Of a DNA stretch of 7,163 nucleotides, positions 6,036-7,163 are shown one piece after another. How positions within the stretch are numbered: position 1 is the stretch's first letter; every line of letters begins with the position of its first letter. Below the pieces are notes generated by a model that saw nothing but the letters and a program-made list of their open reading frames with translations, was not told the DNA's origin and ran no database searches. This stretch comes from Bacillota bacterium (GTDB lineage Bacteria; Bacillota; Clostridia; Lachnospirales; Cellulosilyticaceae), in the NCBI GenBank assembly GCA_023412455.1, contig JAEYNQ010000219.1, positions 1 to 7,163 of the forward strand. The letters run 5' to 3'. A program made the translations under genes and the position numbers.

Positions 6036-6872
6036 CTATACATTTCCAACAAATACCCTATTTAAATATTTCTTAGCTTCTTTTTGTAACTCGAATAATA
6101 AGCCTACATTAGTGGCTTCCTTATCTTTCATATTCCTTCTGGGGAAAAATCTCGTAAGATGTAGTGGCATATCTTGATCAATAGATGCTAGCCACTTGGC
6201 CAGTCTTCCTATTTCTTCTGATGTATCATTTTCTCCTGGAACAACTAATGTTGTCATTTCTACATGGGCATAGTTTGCTGCTAATTGAATAAATGTCTTA
6301 ACATATTCTAAGTTGCCACCTAATTTATCATAATACTTTTGCTCAAATCCCTTTAAATCAATATTATAAGCATCAATATATGGAAGAATTTCATTGGCTG
6401 CTTCTTCTGAAAGAGAACCATTTGTTACAACAACATTCTTCATCCCATACGCATGAACAAGCTTTGCTGTATCCCGAACAAATTCATAGCCAACCAGGGG
6501 TTCATTATAGGTAAATGCTACCCCTATATTGCCCCTACTTCTTGCCTCATAAGCCTCTCTTGCTAAAGCTTCTGGTGTTACTACTAAAGTTTCTACTTCC
6601 TTCTGACCAGCCATTGCAATACTATGATTTTGGCAAAATGGGCAATTTAAATTACAGCCAAAACTTCCAACTGATAAAATCAGACTTCCTGGATAAAAAC
6701 AAGCTAATGGTTTCTTTTCAATGGGATCTAATGCTAGACTTGTTATATGCCCGTAGTTAATAGGGCGGCTTTTTCCCTTTTCATTCTTTCTAGCTCTGCA
6801 TCTCCCAATTTGCCCTTCTTTTAAACGACAGTGATGCATACAAACATTGCAGATTATCTCGCTATGCTCCAT
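6036..6872 (-). CDS. amrS: AmmeMemoRadiSam system radical SAM enzyme
   Basis: The product has 278 residues and is a cytoplasmic radical SAM protein related to pyruvate formate-lyase activating enzymes. The cluster motif C-x3-C-x2-C (CNLNCPFC) is at residues 73, 77 and 80. It should hold a [4Fe-4S] cluster that cleaves S-adenosylmethionine. An N-terminal cysteine set (C8, C11, C15, C25, in a CxxC...GxC pattern) and DPIEKKPL, YNEP, VTNG and NIDLKGF stretches are typical of AmrS/COG1180 proteins. The physiological reaction of the AmmeMemoRadiSam system is not established to my knowledge. The start at 6872 is chosen because AGGAGGT lies 5 bases upstream; an ATG at 6887 would put that site inside the gene. 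An AMMECR1-domain gene ends 34 bases upstream on the same strand, giving an operon. The protein ends at ...FVGNV. Some relatives continue into a Cys-containing tail and others stop here, so truncation is possible but unproven. Confidence 0.9.
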   Translation of the reverse strand: MEHSEIICNVCMHHCRLKEGQIGRCRARKNEKGKSRPINYGHITSLALDPIEKKPLACFYPGSLILSVGSFGCNLNCPFCQNHSIAMAGQKEVETLVVTPEALAREAYEARSRGNIGVAFTYNEPLVGYEFVRDTAKLVHAYGMKNVVVTNGSLSEEAANEILPYIDAYNIDLKGFEQKYYDKLGGNLEYVKTFIQLAANYAHVEMTTLVVPGENDTSEEIGRLAKWLASIDQDMPLHLTRFFPRRNMKDKEATNVGLLFELQKEAKKYLNRVFVGNV

Positions 6873-6877
6873 TTCAC

Positions 6878-6884
6878 ACCTCCT
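6878..6884 (-). promoter_or_regulatory. ribosome binding site deciding the amrS start
   Basis: AGGAGGT on the - strand is followed by 5 bases and the ATG at 6872-6870. This near-perfect site favours that start over the in-frame ATG at 6887. Confidence 0.8.
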
Positions 6885-6906
6885 CATTTTTCTAGCATTT
6901 TATTTA

Positions 6907-7163
6907 CTAGAAATGACGTACAACTTCAAATCGTTCTAGTTTCACCGTCTCCCCCTCTGGGATTCCCGCTTTTTGCATAGCAATGCGAATTTGTTCCTCC
7001 ACAGTATCAATGCCTTCTAGATTAGGGAGTAAAAGGCCTCTTTTATATCCCTTAGAAACGATGACGCCATACTTTTTTACATCCAATTCACTTGGTGATG
7101 CAATTTCACTAGGTTCTCCTAATACATCTACACTTATTTCTAACTTCTCCAGTTCATCTTCTT
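6907..7163 (-). CDS. amrA: AMMECR1-domain protein, C-terminal end (5' end outside window)
   Basis: An open frame enters from the right edge and stops at TAG (6909-6907); 84 residues are visible. The stretches VDVLGEP, KKYGVIV, RGLLLPNLEG and IRIAMQKAGI, and the ending LERFEVVRHF, match the C-terminal part of AMMECR1-domain proteins (AmrA of the AmmeMemoRadiSam system). In many Firmicutes this domain is fused to a Memo-like domain (AmrB) upstream; the window ends too soon to tell. It lies 34 bases before amrS on the same strand, which supports both assignments. The molecular function of the family is not well defined. I see no promoter between the two genes, so they are probably co-transcribed. 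Confidence 0.85.
   Translation of the reverse strand, partial: EDELEKLEISVDVLGEPSEIASPSELDVKKYGVIVSKGYKRGLLLPNLEGIDTVEEQIRIAMQKAGIPEGETVKLERFEVVRHF

Noticed and set aside
6515..6760. 81-codon ORF on the + strand
   Set aside because: It is antisense to the radical SAM core of amrS, including the cysteine motif.

Overview
The window is AT-rich and looks like low-GC Firmicutes DNA, most probably an anaerobic Clostridia (Alkaliphilus/Clostridium-like). This rests on the base composition, the strong AGGAGGT/GAGGTGAG-type ribosome binding sites, a BlaI-BlaR1-type gene pair and a two-gene piece of the AmmeMemoRadiSam system. The genus is inference.

The left half is on the + strand. It begins inside a multicopper oxidase (1-840). 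The copper-binding C-terminal cupredoxin domain is visible and carries an extra fibronectin type III-like domain. After a roughly 106-bp AT-rich gap with repeated ATAACAT half-sites comes a 899-residue protein (947-3646). It has an N-terminal DUF7948-like domain, a seven-unit SBBP beta-propeller, a DUF11 domain and a cysteine-containing tail, and it has no signal peptide. The pair suggests a surface or spore-envelope function, but this is not proven. A long hairpin (3750-3799) ends this side and also serves the converging genes.

The right half is on the - strand. From right to left it holds the end of an AMMECR1-domain protein (AmrA, 6907-7163, cut by the window edge), the radical SAM partner AmrS (6036-6872), and then a damaged BlaI/BlaR1-type system. 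Only the last 63 codons of the BlaI-like repressor remain (5813-6004), so its DNA-binding half is absent. The repressor remnant still overlaps the start of an M56/BlaR1-type membrane metallopeptidase. That peptidase gene is itself split by one in-frame TAA (4923-4925). The two halves are the HEXXH peptidase part (4923-5813) and the last membrane helix plus a duplicated GLUG-like extracellular sensor (3855-4907). They lie in the same reading frame with five sense codons between the stop and the next ATG.

The main message is that the bla-like regulatory pair appears decayed, or possibly split into separate polypeptides, directly downstream of an intact-looking amr unit. The oxidase/propeller pair is the other point of interest. 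No tRNA, rRNA, CRISPR array, insertion sequence or phage gene was seen.
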